DNA of 64,000 bases from Aquatica leii (Eukaryota; Arthropoda; Insecta; Coleoptera; Lampyridae). The stretch is from contig CM069432.1 of the NCBI GenBank assembly GCA_035610365.1, positions 106,597,529 through 106,661,528 of the forward strand, read 5' to 3'. The position numbers and the translations under genes are program-made. This document shows, piece after piece, positions 12,090 to 23,689 of the stretch (positions within the stretch are counted from its first letter, which is position 1; the number at the start of each line of letters is the position of its first letter). The notes under the pieces were generated by a model that searched no databases, had not been told where the DNA came from, and worked only from the letters and a program-made list of their open reading frames with translations.

Positions 12090-12740
12090 CCCAAGAATGT
12101 GCTCTGCTCAGGATTTTGTTGAACTTTCCTGCACTCCTCCTGAGTTACGTGAAATTGCCAATAACGCCATTCAGAATTGTTTTCGCAACCAAAAATAACA
12201 TATCTCGTGTATTCCTCATAACAGGGGTATCTTGGATTACTCTCATTAAGAAATACGTTGAACTGCGACCACCTCACACTTCACACGATAGATTGTTTTT
12301 AACTTATCGTAGAGGTAGATGTACCGGAATTAATAAAATTGGTTCCTAAAGTCCCTAAAAACATTACTAAATTCTTAAAACTGTCAAATTATGAAATATA
12401 TACTGGCCACTGCTTCCGCAGCTCTTCTGCATCACACCTTGCAAATCAGGGAGGTGATTTGCTTACAATCAAAAAACATGGAAGCTGGAAATCATCAGCG
12501 GTTGCGGAGGGATATGTGGAATTCTCTTTTAAAAAACTACTACCAATTCTGAATGTTCAAAACTTGACGTCCAATCCCTCCAATCCTAGTACAGAAAAAA
12601 GAATTGGGGCTCATAATGCAATAATTGTTAATAAAAATATTCTTACTGAGGAACAAGTACCGCCTATTTCAATTTCGGCAAGTGATCGTGCTAGTGTCAC
12701 AGTTAAAATCTTCCAGAATTGCACTATAAACAATAACTAA
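12090..12740 (+). pseudogene. Crypton-type tyrosine recombinase, C-terminal half (copy 1)
   Basis: Two frames together give the C-terminal catalytic part of a metazoan Crypton-like tyrosine recombinase. A first piece reads 'KKYVELRPPHTSHDRLFLTY' near 12250-12310. The longer frame 12339-12740 contains 'YTGHCFRSSSASHLA' (the H-x-x-R box), 'TIKKHGSWKSSAVAEGYVE' (second His/Trp region and nucleophile Tyr) and a Ser/Pro-rich tail. An acceptor-like sequence (AAATTTCAG) precedes the remnant at about 12070. The domain with the first catalytic Arg is missing and the frames are shifted, so this is a dead fragment. Crypton recombinases integrate circular DNA without TIRs, so element ends cannot be placed. 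Confidence 0.82.
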
Positions 12741-13589
12741 ATTATTGCAAATTATTTAAATATTTACTGTTTTACTACCCTTTAAATTATGAATTTTATG
12801 GGTTAAGTTAGTATCTACAGGTCTTGTCATCAATTGAAACCAAGAGCGCTTACGCATAAAGGCGCGTTTGAAATCGGATTCTATAAGTGTACGGCCGCCA
12901 CGCGTATTAGGTACTTTTGCATCTTGTTTTCATAAAACGAAATTCATGGATAATCCGCATTTACTTAGCTTGGCATTATTTCTTTTAATTAAACTTATAA
13001 TTAAATTATTGGGCACAAAAAACACAAATTAAATATAAATATTATACCTACGGCACTGAATAGGACCTGTATTATTATTGTCTGATTTCTTGAAATATAA
13101 TTCTTCATTTAAAAAAGTTACCTGAATATTATTCATGTAGATTTTAATGATATATTAATATGATAGTTTTAACATTGATTAAGACTGTATAATTGGTTTC
13201 ATGAACCTTAGATAAAAAACGTTTTCTTGGAAGATATAAATAATCATGATCACTGTACGAATATCCCCATTTAGTTTAATCATTAATTATAACTATGATA
13301 AGAACTAGTACAACTCTTTAACAAATCGTTTATTGACAAATTTACAATGCTGAAATATGAACTAACGTATACTGTACATACTGATTTTGGTAAAAAGATC
13401 TCTTATTTAAAAAATGACGTACAGCATGATCGAGGTCAATAATTGATTAATACCTGAGGTTTGACTTTCTACAGTTTCCTAACCATTTTCATCTGAATCA
13501 CCATTATATACTGTAAACGGCATACTTTTCACAACCTATCAACTAAACCATCTGCTTTCCAAATTTCTTCACGAAAATGTAATACATGA
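12741..13589. other. AT-rich stretch, no gene recognised
   Basis: Nothing beyond background-composition frames. It separates the Crypton fragment from the next transposase remnant. Confidence 0.45.
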
Positions 13590-13880
13590 TTGCACTTTCC
13601 CAATCTGCATTTATTTTAGATTATTCATTGCAATTTTTCTTTCCACAAGACTTTTATATAGATTCAATTAGATTTAAGTCACAATGATAAGAAGGGAATT
13701 AAAAACCAGTATGTTCATGCTTCCTTAGAAATTTATCTACAAATTAACTCTTTGATGTGAGATACTGTTTAATTTACATTAAGAACTTACTTTTAGTCGA
13801 AGTTTTTTTTATTGGCTTCGAGTAGTAGCGTGCTGGTGCATTATTTATTTTGATGAGAGCATTGGATGGTAAATTTGGAA
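13590..13880 (-). pseudogene. IS630/Tc1/mariner-type transposase fragment (copy B)
   Basis: On the minus strand the fragment reads 'INNAPARYYSKPIKKTSTKS' (remnant of the second-Asp block; compare 'LDNALYHS' in the copy at 15775-19460) and, further on, 'VDKFLRKHEHTGF' then 'FPSYHCDLNLIES', the region carrying the third acidic residue. The same block is better preserved at 28189-28490. In-frame stops and loss of the rest make it non-functional. It belongs to the family represented four times in this window. Confidence 0.72.
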
Positions 13881-15774
13881 TAATTTGTTTATTACTGGTT
13901 CTGTCTTATACATACTGTTTACGCCAGTAAACACATTTAACCCCACTTAAAGGTAGGCGAGGGTGGTGCATTAAAATTAGGTAGCATAGGAGAAGCAGGG
14001 ACAGTCTTTTAAGGGCAGTGTTCATTTTATAATGTAAAAGAAATGTAAAGTTAATTTAAAGTTGTATTTAATAAATAAAATCAAACAAGGTCCTTCGAGT
14101 ATTTTAATTTAGTAGGAAGCTTAAAACGGACCCCACGTTAAGTAACTTACACATACAATAAATAACTTATTCTGTGTTGTAAATTATATAGAAATAATTT
14201 TAACCTAAAAATACCTACCAATTGTTATACAACTAAATTGAGGTAGATTGTCCTAAAACCACAAACAAGACTAAATTTCAAACATAAAAACAAAACGTAA
14301 TTGAAAATTCAAAATAACAACGTTAATAGAAACCAAAATTTCGATAAAATTATTAATTAATGTTTACGTTTTTAAATGTACTTTTAACGAATCGCGTTAC
14401 ATGATTGGTCGACACAATTTAAATTAGTTCGCATATTTTCCGGGGTTGATCTGACAGCCAATACTTACTGACAACCTTACACACACAAAAATCGCTACTT
14501 TCGGTTTCACAAAGTTGAACTTTGTAACACTGTTTTTTGAAAAAGTAGTTGCACAAAGTAACGATTGTATATGCGAAATAGAGAAAACACTTTTGCACCG
14601 GCTTACTGGTTTTACAAGTGATAATAATAGATAATTATGACTACTATTTTTCAATTTCAAATTTTCAAAACTGTCTTTTCTTTATTTCCGTTACTTTTGT
14701 AAATTCTTTAAAATCGAAATTCGAACTCTATACGGAAGGTTTTGCAACTATTTTAGAGTAGCTTCATATATTTAATACGTAGCTCAAAGTTGTTAGCGCC
14801 CTCTTTTGCTAAATGGCTACACTTTGTTGCTACAAAAATTTTAGTGATATAACCTAAAATCAAGTCGCTAATATTCTATACAACATATTTCAGTTATTAC
14901 TTACGATTTCGCACTATTAATTGAAATATAGGTTCTTAAGAGATTGTTTCGGGTTTTGTATATCATATCTCAAAATTTCTCAAAAGTTCGATAAAAAAAT
15001 TTCAAAAACACTCATTTTGATTTCAATTATTTCTGTGTTAATTATATTTATGATTCCACAATAGATGGTTGCCTGAAGTAACATGTAGAGAATCATATTC
15101 TTTAATCGGATTTCTTGAATTATATGTGTAAATGCAGTAAGCATATATAGAAAATTGGTTTAAAATTATACTGTAGCGCCGATTTTTAACACGCGTGACT
15201 TAAACGCCGCGTCAATAAATTATAGCATACCCGATAAACATTAAATTGGTCATTAGACAGTAAATTCGCTAACGTTGTTAAGAAAATGTATTATTGTTAT
15301 AGTATTATATTGACTTTGATAGTGCAATATTATACGTTTTATTATTGTTATTTCAATACGTCAGAATTAATGTTTCCTTATAAATGCGTTTGAAACGTTC
15401 GTTTTATTTTTGTAATTCTTTTACTAAAATTTGATCATTTCTGAATTGCATTATAATTTTATTGACTATCAAACTGTTTTCCTAACAGACTCAGTATAAC
15501 GTTTATAAAATATTACACTGTACTAGATTTGCTGAATAAACCCCTTCCACAAATCGTTTTGTAATTGGTTAATTCAAAGTACGCGGCAAAATTACATTAA
15601 AAGTCTGATTCACTCCGCGAAGTTATTGTGTACTAATAATATTAATATTTCAGTGTTTCGTTAACTTTTATTAGTATTTTTTGTGTACACAATTAATTTT
15701 TTTTTAAATAATTTCTTTTAAAATATCGACCAACTGTCAGAACAACATTTTTATAGGTTATCTTATACATTATT
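13881..15774. other. Mostly non-coding; shared motif at 14418
   Basis: No gene is supported. The short stretch at about 14416-14443 (AATTTAAATTAGTTCGCATA then TTTTCCGGGG) recurs slightly diverged at about 29416-29445. Both lie to the right of minus-strand transposase fragments of one family, so it may be a subterminal sequence of that transposon. The frame at 14424-14660 is Ser/Val-rich but unrecognised. Confidence 0.4.
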
Positions 15775-15922
15775 ATGGACCTTTTGCCAATAAAAAAACA
15801 TAAAACAAAACATTTATTAGTATCTGATAAAGAATTTATTTTAAATATCTATAAAACTTGTGAAAAAAGTCAACCAAGTAGTTTGAAAACAGATTATACT
15901 AAATTTATAGCTACTGCAGCCG
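15775..15922 (+). pseudogene. IS630/Tc1/mariner-type transposase, first exon (copy A)
   Basis: The ATG at 15775 opens 'MDLLPIKKHKTKHLLVSDKE' followed by 'FILNIYKTCEKSQPSSLKTD' and 'FIATAAG'. This resembles the N-terminal helix-turn-helix entry of the repeat-borne IS630-like transposases represented elsewhere in the window. A donor-like GTAACG follows at 15923, so the remaining open frame to 16044 is probably intron read-through running into the inserted Penelope-like element. The continuation of the same transposase is found on the far side of that insertion, from 18600. Confidence 0.68.
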
Positions 15923-16161
15923 GTAACGTAACCCTTTATTTTATTTGCGTTCTTTATATGCTTACATGTGAAGATTTTTATAAACCTTACATAAACAAAC
16001 TGACGTTTCGCAAGACATTGCAGCTTGCATCTTTGGAGTGGTAAATGTCACTGAAAGAAATTATGTAAATGACGATATTTATACCACTTGCGATTAGCGT
16101 GATTAACGGACCTTATCTTTCCGTTACCGCTTGACTGACTTTGTTATTACTCGGAGTAAGT

Positions 16162-16391
16162 GTTTGCGTCCTTTTCAAGAAGGTCGATTCTACAGACTTT
16201 GTAGAGACAATTAAAAACTTGCGTATAACAAAAGAAGATATCCTAGTCAGCATTGACGTGGTATCTCTTTTTACTAAAGTCCCTGTCGACCAAGTGTTGT
16301 TTTTCCTCAAGGAGAGAATTAATGAAGAAGTTATGCTCATCGAACTCTGCCTTAAAAACACTTATTTCAGTTATAATGACAACCTGTTTAA
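16162..16391 (+). pseudogene. Penelope-like reverse transcriptase, part 1
   Basis: The frame reads 'KNLRITKEDILVSIDVVSLF' then 'TKVPVDQVLFFLKERI', matching the PLE palm motif A region (aspartate in 'SIDVVSLFTKVP'), and continues to 'NTYFSYNDNLFK'. It then stops being PLE-like exactly at the TTAA where the inserted element begins. The N-terminal part of a PLE polyprotein (usually several hundred residues before motif A) is missing. Together with 17297-18295 it forms one broken polyprotein gene. Confidence 0.85.
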
Positions 16392-17292
16392 GGGGAGATA
16401 TACACCTAGGAGCCGGAAAAAAGGTCATCTTTGTGAATTTTTTCAAGGAAAACTATTTGAAAGTTTGGATTGGGATTTTAATTATCTAAAAGTATATATA
16501 TTCAAAAATATGTTTATTTTTTTTAATTTAAAAATAACAAGAACATACAAAGATATTGAATAATCTTTAGAGCAACGTAAAAAAATTTGTATATACGGTA
16601 CCCACTGGCGTTTTTTCAAAGATCATCTGAGAAAAAAAATCATAAAGATTATTAAATTAGATACTATAGTCTAGTACTTGTCATATTGATTTATGACAAA
16701 ATGGCGAACGTTTGAACATAAATAGTGATTTTTGGACAAATAACTAGTTATTACTTTGCCTATAAAACAAAAACTAGCTAACGAAAAAAAACATCATATG
16801 ACAATTACTAGATAATGGTGTATAGAATAACCACAAAAAACCTCAAGGAAATCGGTTTATTGGTTTTCGAGAAATTTTGGGTACCGATTTGAAAAACGTG
16901 GTTTTGCGGAAAACGCGTTTGAAAATTTGGGAATAAATAAATCATGAACTTTGTCAACTTACATAGAATCATCGATACCAGGCCCATAGTGTAGGTCTTC
17001 GTCAAGCTACTGACAAAACGTGATTACGGCAACAAATAAAAGACATAAAGGTCCAAAAAACACAATAGAGTCACAAAATAGAATTAGTCACGCTTTGTTA
17101 GAAGGGTCGTTTGCCGCTACCTGCCTGTCGGCTCGGCGCAGCAAAACACGTTTCACTTTCTCGGCTGTAACTGGCTTATTTATTAAAATATTAATTTGGC
17201 GTTTTCACCAGATATTCTAGAAACCTCAAGCTTCAAGAAAATGCAAACAAAAAAGATCGATTTTTTTTTATTATCTAGGTGTATATCTCCCC
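16392..17292. mobile_element. 901-bp non-autonomous element with TTAA target duplication
   Basis: Both ends carry a perfect 18-bp inverted repeat (GGGGAGATATACACCTAG). Target TTAA flanks it at 16388-16391 and 17293-17296. Removing the element with one TTAA restores PLE codon continuity without a frameshift, which fixes the boundaries. TTAA specificity is that of the piggyBac superfamily. No transposase motif was found inside. The open frames in it (for example 16808-17005 minus and 17020-17220 plus) look like chance. Confidence 0.9.
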
Positions 17293-17296
17293 TTAA

Positions 17297-18295
17297 ACAA
17301 GTAGAAGGAGCAGCTATAGGTTTACCGCTTTCTCCAGTTATAGCCAATATTTACATGGAATATTTTGAAACCGAAATTATAAAAAATGTTGAGCTAAAAC
17401 CAAAAGTTTGGTTCAGATATGTGAATGATACGTTTGTTGTATAGCCTCATGGCAAAGATAAACTAAATCAGTTCTTTCAACATCTAAACTGTGCACATAT
17501 CAGCATTAAATTTACTATGGATGTACTGGTGATAAAGAAAAATAACGGAAAATTGGGGCATTTCGTTTATAGAAAGAAGACGCACACGAACAGATACACT
17601 AACGCCGAATCTCATCACCATCCAGTACAGAAGAATACTGTTTTGCATACTTTAGTCAAAAGAGCTATACGTGTGTCAGATAATGAAAATCTACAAAAAG
17701 AAAAGGAAACACTGTTGGAGTCTCTACAACAAAATGGATACGGGTTCAAAGAGATCCAAAACGCATGGAAAAAAGCAATAAATCCAAAAGTCAAAGAAGA
17801 CTTATCACCTCCTACTACCACCGCTTATTTACCATACTGTATGGGTTCGTCAGACAAAATAAGCAGAGTGCTAAAGAAGCATAATATTGAAACTGTCTTT
17901 ACGACTAAGAATACCCTGAACACCTGGTTTACTTCTGCTAAAGACAAACAATAGGCTCTAAAACATGCCGGTGTTTACAAAAATTTTTGTTCCTGTGGAT
18001 TTAGTTATATAGGACAGACGGGACGCTCTATTGAAGTTAGAGTAAAAGAACATATGGCTGACTGCAAACAACGCAGAGTTACTAAATCAGCAGTGGCGGA
18101 ACACGTGTGAAACCAAGAACACACGCTGAACTTTGACCAAACTAAAGTGTTGGGTAGAACTTCTTTCTACTTTCCCAGACTAATCCGCGAAACTGTGGAA
18201 ATAGAAAAACATCCATGTAATGTAAACCAAGAAAGCGGTTGAAGACTCAGCAAATCTTGGCTACCAGTATTATATCCTCTTAGACAAGGATCAAC
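17297..18295 (+). pseudogene. Penelope-like reverse transcriptase part 2 and GIY-YIG endonuclease
   Basis: The frame resumes with motif B, 'QVEGAAIGLPLSPVIANIYM', then 'WFRYVNDTFVV', where the second Asp of the catalytic YVDD box is Asn. After a stop at 17442 the linker ('VIKKNNGKLGHFVYRKKTHT' onward) is open to 17952. Beyond one more stop the GIY-YIG-type endonuclease reads 'GVYKNFCSCGFSYIGQTGRS' and 'VKEHMADCKQ', with a stop before 'NQEHTLNF'. PLE endonucleases carry a Cys-rich start like this one. The catalytic substitution and at least four stops show it is dead. Confidence 0.88.
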
Positions 18296-18597
18296 CTTAC
18301 TCCGAGTAATAACGAAGTCAGTCAAGCGGTAACGGAAAGATAAAATCCGTTAATCACGCTAATCGCTATTAGTATAAATAAAGTCATTTACACTTTTTTC
18401 TTCAGTGACATTTACCACTCTGAAGATGCAAGCTGCAATGTCTTGCAAAACGTCAGTTTGTTTGGGTTCACGAACGACAATACGGCAAAGGCTTAAGTTC
18501 TACTTGTTTTGACTCTCAAGAAGAGACCAGGACTAAGCCTAAGTCTGGGTGTTTAACGACGACGCGGTCTAAGCTGAAAGTCGCTTATAATCATGTA

Positions 18598-19460
18598 TAC
18601 AACGTGCTAAATGAATATAACACAGATCACGTACTGCATTCTCCAAAAGTGTACTGTAGGTCAAGACCAATATTAGATATTGTTACCGATGAAATGAAAA
18701 GTGCTCTAAGACGTATGTGCATTCGTTCTTTTTATGTAATATATAACCAACAGTAAAAAAAGTTATGGCTTGTATTACCGAAGATGAGAATTTGCCAAAA
18801 CAAAAAGAAAGTACATAACGAACAAAAGAAATTATGTTTAGGTAAAGTTAAACAAACGAAAGTGTATTGTATTTGCAATTTTATTTCATAGATATAGAAT
18901 AAAAATTGCAGCAGTATACTACCTACTTGAAAAATATTATATCATAGCTTGGAGAAGACGATTCCTTTGTGAAATGAGAAACTATCAAAAAAAGGCAAAA
19001 AAATATATTATTTGAACCAAACTTGAGTTAATTCTGGTTATTTTACTACAAAAATTCGAACAAATATGACAATTGAAGCAGCACGGCAAGCCTTCATTTC
19101 TGGATTATCTACTGGACTTAATTTTTTTTCTGGTAAAGGCAAACGATTAATTGTACCGCATATAGGTTCAGATACAGGATTTTTTTAAAATGGTTTGTTT
19201 ATTTTCGAATTGAAAAAAAACTGTCGACTTTTATGAAGAAATTAATTCTGGACTATTTGTAAAATGGTTGTCGGTGCTAAGTAACTTAAAAGAAGGTGCT
19301 GTAATAGGGTTAGATAATGCTTTATATCATAGCAGAAAAGTAAAAAAAATCCAACTTCCGCAACTACAAAACTGATATACAAGATTGGTTGACAAGTAAA
19401 TGGATTGAATTTAAAGAAGACGTGGTTAAAGCAGAACTTTTAGCACTCAAAAATAACTAA
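18598..19460 (+). pseudogene. IS630/Tc1/mariner-type transposase, continuation of copy A
   Basis: Past the Penelope-like insertion the host transposase resumes: 'VLHSPKVYCRSRPILDIVTD', 'EMKSALRRMCIRSFYVI', then 'ACITEDENLPK'. From about 19050 come 'TIEAARQAFISGLSTGLNFF', 'RLIVPHIGSDTGFF' and 'NGLFIFE', then in another frame 'KEGAVIGLDNALYHSRKVKK' (19297-19356) and 'DIQDWLTSKWIEFKEDVVKA'. 'GLDNALYHS' holds the second catalytic Asp of the DDE triad. The C-terminal block with the third acidic residue, present at 28189-28490, is missing here. Frameshifts and stops throughout show it is inactive. Confidence 0.78.
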
Positions 19461-19779
19461 CTACTATTGTTAGTTTATTATTAACGAATGATCCCTTGTA
19501 TTCATTTACACAAATTGTACTCTAATGTTTTTTGTGATTTCGGGTACAAAAATAAAGCTTCCTTTCCGTGACGTGAAAGGTAGTGAAGGTAGCGTTGTAA
19601 TACTAATTTATTGTTTAAGTTTATACGAATTAAATTTTACAATAATTGTAATGATTTTTAATAAACAATATAATTGCTATTTTGAAGTTCTAATTTTTCT
19701 GTAGATAAACTTTAAGTTTATTATTATTTAAATTTGTCATTAAAAATAAAGAAATTTGATTTTGTAGAAAAATAGTTTA

Positions 19780-20009
19780 TATAAAATCTTAAGCTTTCGC
19801 GGTTGTTATGTTTAAAATTATAAGCGACTTTCGGCTTAGACCGCGTCGTAGTAAAACACCCAGACTTAGGCTTGGTCATAGTCTCTTCTTGAGACCCAAA
19901 ACAAGAAGTAGAACTTGGCCTTTGCCATATTGTCGTTCGTGAACCCAAACAAACTGACGTTTCGCAAGACATTGCAGCTTGCATCTTCAGAGTGGTAAAT
20001 GACATTTAT
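19780..20009 (-). repeat. Penelope-like pseudo-LTR fragment, copy 3
   Basis: This is the same terminal sequence as at 18420-18597, in reverse orientation, including GAAGATGCAAGCTGCAATGT and ACGTCAGTTTGTTTGGGTTC. It extends to a shared outer end (ATAAAATCTTAA...GCGGTTGTTATG at 19780) also seen at 28866, which defines the true pseudo-LTR boundary better than the full element does. The intervening 19461-19779 is AT-rich with no gene seen. Confidence 0.85.
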
Positions 20010-21097
20010 GATAAAAGCATTACTATACAGTATTACAGAACGTAAATTGAAGTAGACTGGTAAAGAATAAAATTTTACAAAGCACTGTTTTATAATATTC
20101 AATATATAATATATTGAATTTCTATACCTAATTATTGATCTAACTAATAAAAAAATAATTTGACTACCGCATAAGCAACCAACAATACAGATATGCATAT
20201 GCGTATGCATTTTGATTATTCGTGTATGTAAATCTGACTTGACCTAATTCCGACCCTTCTTTTAATGCGAGGGACTTATTTCCATCTATTCAGCAAGTCG
20301 ACCATAGATCAGTAAGCGCGAATAGGATTTCGTAATGTTCAAAATATTGTATTGTTTTTACTTTGTTCTAGCAACATTTATTATTACGAAATTTAAATGT
20401 TCTTCTGGTACAAGAAATTTGTTATGGAATCACAAATGATAAATTGTAATTACCAACTAGCATTAATCCAATAATGAACACGACCTAGATGCACCTAACA
20501 ATTAAAATGATGTACAAGTGTTTCTGTGTACGAATAATATATAATAGTAATTTTGTCATTTATTAGGCTGTTTTGTCAATGTTATTTAATACAGTATTTA
20601 TGCATTCTTTTATTCTTCTCCGAAAGATAACAATTAATACGTGCAACATGTATTTATCATAAATATAAATTATACATAATCTTATTTACTATCATTTACA
20701 GAAAAAAGATTGGTTGATTTGTACTTTCATGTAATTAAACTTAAAAAAAAGAATTAAAAAAACCTAGTACTCGTCTTTTTGTTTTTAATAAATATGTATC
20801 TGTGAATATTCCGCATTAAAATTGTTTGTTTTTAAAAAATTAAATTTTACCTTAGTAAATATTTTCTTTTGTACTTATTATCGCATAAGTGTCCGGATTA
20901 GGATAAATAAATTATGTAACAAACTGAAATTTACATAATTCCACGGTAAACACGTTAGCTAATTTGTGAATTGTCAATACTATAACATTTACAAAATGGG
21001 ATAATTTTCTCTAACTCAATTTAACTAAAAACTTTTTTTTCTGTACCAGATACATGTCATCTTCTGCAAGAATTTTACCATATTAACGTTACCCATG
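20010..21097. other. Non-coding stretch
   Basis: No gene or repeat was recognised. The 114-codon minus-strand frame 19866-20210 overlaps the pseudo-LTR and has no family resemblance. Confidence 0.45.
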
Positions 21098-22605
21098 ACA
21101 GTCACCATGAACAATATGATGCGTTTCTAGTAAAATTTTTACGCCAAGTAAATGCTGTACAAGTCAATTTTGAAGAATTTGGAAATCCATTTCAAGATCG
21201 AAGGCGTGAATTAGTTGCAATTGATACAAGAATAATTGCAGACAATGCATATGTAGAAACACTGAACGATCTAGAGAAAAACCGCAAGGAACTGTATAAC
21301 ACATTAGTAGAAAAAAGACTGGTAGAGAAGATTGTTTCTTTATTTAAACCGTTTAAGAACGAGAAACTAAAATTTATGTAAGTCACAAGCTAATAAGTTC
21401 AAAACAGCAGAACTTGATGTAATCACTCAAGTGTGATGTGAGCCTGCTTTCTAAAGTATTCATTGCTTGTCAAAACATGCACTTGTATTCAGATACTTTT
21501 TTTAGTAATAAGAATCAGTCTTTGCCTCCATTTAAAAAGAATTGGTAGGCGACATTCGTTCCTTCCCTGAAAATGGCAACAGAGATACATATATATATTA
21601 AATGAATATATATAATGAAACTGCTCTTAACCACAGCTATCCTCCACGTGGGACTTCTAAAACTTTCGCACAGAATTTTTCCAGGCCTTTATAAAAAGTA
21701 CGGAAGAAAATGAAACTAGAAAAATTTATTTTGTTTGGCATAGTTATTGTGAAAAATCGCTAAGGAAATGTGTTCGTGAGAGCAGAGGTATAGGAACACG
21801 TTGTCAGGTTCGAGAAAATTACAAACTGCCTAGTAACTTGCCGGATTTTCTTAAAAATGATAGAAATAAAAAGGAACTTTTTGCGTTCCTAATCTACTAC
21901 GTTCTTAAATATGCCAAGTCGTGACTAACGTAGGTTACCAAATAAAAGCATCGACATTGATGAAGGGGCTCAACACATGTTCAAGAAGCAGATGGCCGTA
22001 TTCTTCTACACCCACAAGACATAGTGTTCAATGGCGTGTCAACAATTACGATACACACGGTTGATTCTGATGTTGTGATTATAGCGATATCCTTTTATTT
22101 CTCACTTGAGCAACATGATCTCAAAGAGCTGTGGATATCTTCCGGCACTGGGAAACACCATTGCTACATTCCGGTGCATGAAATAGCAAAGCATTTAGGC
22201 ACAGATAAAGCAAAAGCTTTGAGGGGGTACCACGCATTCACAGGATGTAATATTGTTTGAGCGTATCAGTCTAAGAGCAAAACGTTAACTTGGAATACTT
22301 GGCAGCGATATCCCAAAGTTACTGTTGCTTTCAAATCTTTATCTAACCCACTACAAGAACTACCTCAGAATTTATTTAATACATTAGACAAATATGTGGT
22401 GCGGCTTTACTGTGAAAACTTTGACATCATTAGTGTTAACGATGCAAGAAAATTTTTATTTGCATTTAAAAATAATTCTCTCCAGAATATTTCTTCAACA
22501 AAAGATGCCTTCAAGATGCACATCATGCGAGCATCTTATCAGGCAGGCCATATGTGGGGACAAGTCCATGAATCATTGTCACAAATAGTCTCGCCGGCGG
22601 ACTGA
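21098..22605 (+). pseudogene. Decayed repeat-borne gene with PIN/FEN1-like motifs
   Basis: Four blocks in order look like one protein of a multi-copy, uncharacterised metazoan family known to me only as repetitive hypothetical genes. Block 1 (21098-21378) has 'HHEQYDAFLVKFLRQ', 'GNPFQDRRRELVAIDTR' and ends 'IVSLFKPFKNEKLKF'. Block 2 (about 21430-21540) is 'LKCDVSLLSKVFIACQN' followed by 'NKNQSLPPF'. Block 3 (21740-21925) is 'VWHSYCEKSLRKCVRESRGI' and 'RNKKELFAFLI'. Block 4 (about 21990-22605) contains 'ADGRILLH', 'TVDSDVVIIAI', 'ELWISSGTGKHHCYIPVHEI', 'GYHAFTGCNIV' (then a stop at 22258) and 'RASYQAGHMWGQVHES'. The spaced acidic motifs resemble PIN/FEN1-type nucleases, which is inference. Frameshifts separate the blocks. 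Confidence 0.68.
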
Positions 22606-23689
22606 TGATGGATTGACACAGGAGAAGTATGGAAACCGACATGGACTATCCAGGCCTATATCTGGAAATCTGTCAGTCAGTTAACCAAATGTTCCTGTAA
22701 GAAAAGTTGAAGAGGTCGATGTTCATGTCATCGAAAAGAGCTGCTATGCACGCAACTATGTACCTGCAGAGGGAATTGCAATAATTCGAAGTACGATTTT
22801 TATGCTCTACGAATTACTTATTTGGATGGATTCTTTAATAGTTTATTATCTTTGGTATTTATCTTTATTTCATTTGTTACAGTGTAATAGACAGCAGTGT
22901 ACTGTTAGACGACACCGACGTGAAAAACGAGGTACCTCGTTTATTTTGATTTTTTTAATTTAATTATTAAAAATTTTTAAAATAAAGCGTTATAGTTAGT
23001 TTTATTGCTACTTGCGGTCTTATCAATAACAGACATTATTTAGATAAACCTGCTCTATCTCAAACGGCACCATCTTTTCTTGTCAGATGAGATTGTGGTC
23101 GAAACAATGTCTTTGTAATCATTAGTGTTCTTGATACTGTGACCAGTAATTTTTTTGTCTACATTACTAAAACCGACACATCATGTAAGTACTTTTTAAA
23201 GAGATGGTTAAATAGGCTTTCTAAATAAGTAATTCTTATTTTATTGTCAATTCAAATATAAAAGATATGGCGAATTTTGTAGAAAAAATTGAAAATGTCG
23301 ATTTTTTTAAATTTTTTGCTGTTTCTGTGAAAAATATTGTATATTAAATAGCAGAAATGAATTCAACATGTTTGATTTATATCAAAATGACACCAAAATT
23401 GACCTTGCAGCTACACATTAGAGACAGGAATTTCTCAGCAAAGGACATGTCTTAATCATTCATCGCTGTATAATTTAGTGTACACCAGCAACAGCAGATT
23501 TATGTTACGAAACCAATAAAAATCTTATTTGGAATACAAAAAATCGAGTTTTTTTATTATTTTTTCTTAAATCTTACAAATATCAACTAAACTAACCTAA
23601 ATCAATATTTACATTAATATTAAACTAAAACCATATTTATTCATTTATTCCTTACATAATCTTAATTTACTAAATAATTGTTTTTGTTT
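22606..23689. other. Non-coding stretch
   Basis: No gene recognised. A small palindrome, CGAGGTACCTCG (about 22929-22940), is present. The rest is AT-rich. Confidence 0.45.

Larger units (their letters stand above)
15994..18597 (+). mobile_element. Penelope-like retroelement, 5'-truncated, inverted pseudo-LTRs
   Basis: The element has a coding core with reverse transcriptase and GIY-YIG endonuclease remnants between inverted arms. The left arm, 15994-16160, is the reverse complement (with a few differences) of the right arm 18296-18463; shared landmarks are ACTCCGAGTAATAACGAAGT and GCAAGCTGCAATGTCTTGC. The right side continues to about 18597 with the pseudo-LTR sequence dispersed elsewhere. 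It sits inside a transposase gene (15775-19460) and is itself interrupted by a TTAA-flanked element at 16392-17292. The coding part starts directly at reverse transcriptase motif A, so the N-terminal half is gone. Confidence 0.88.

Noticed and set aside
19866..20210. 114-codon minus-strand frame
   Set aside because: It runs through a Penelope-like pseudo-LTR and AT-rich flank. The open frame comes from repeat sequence.
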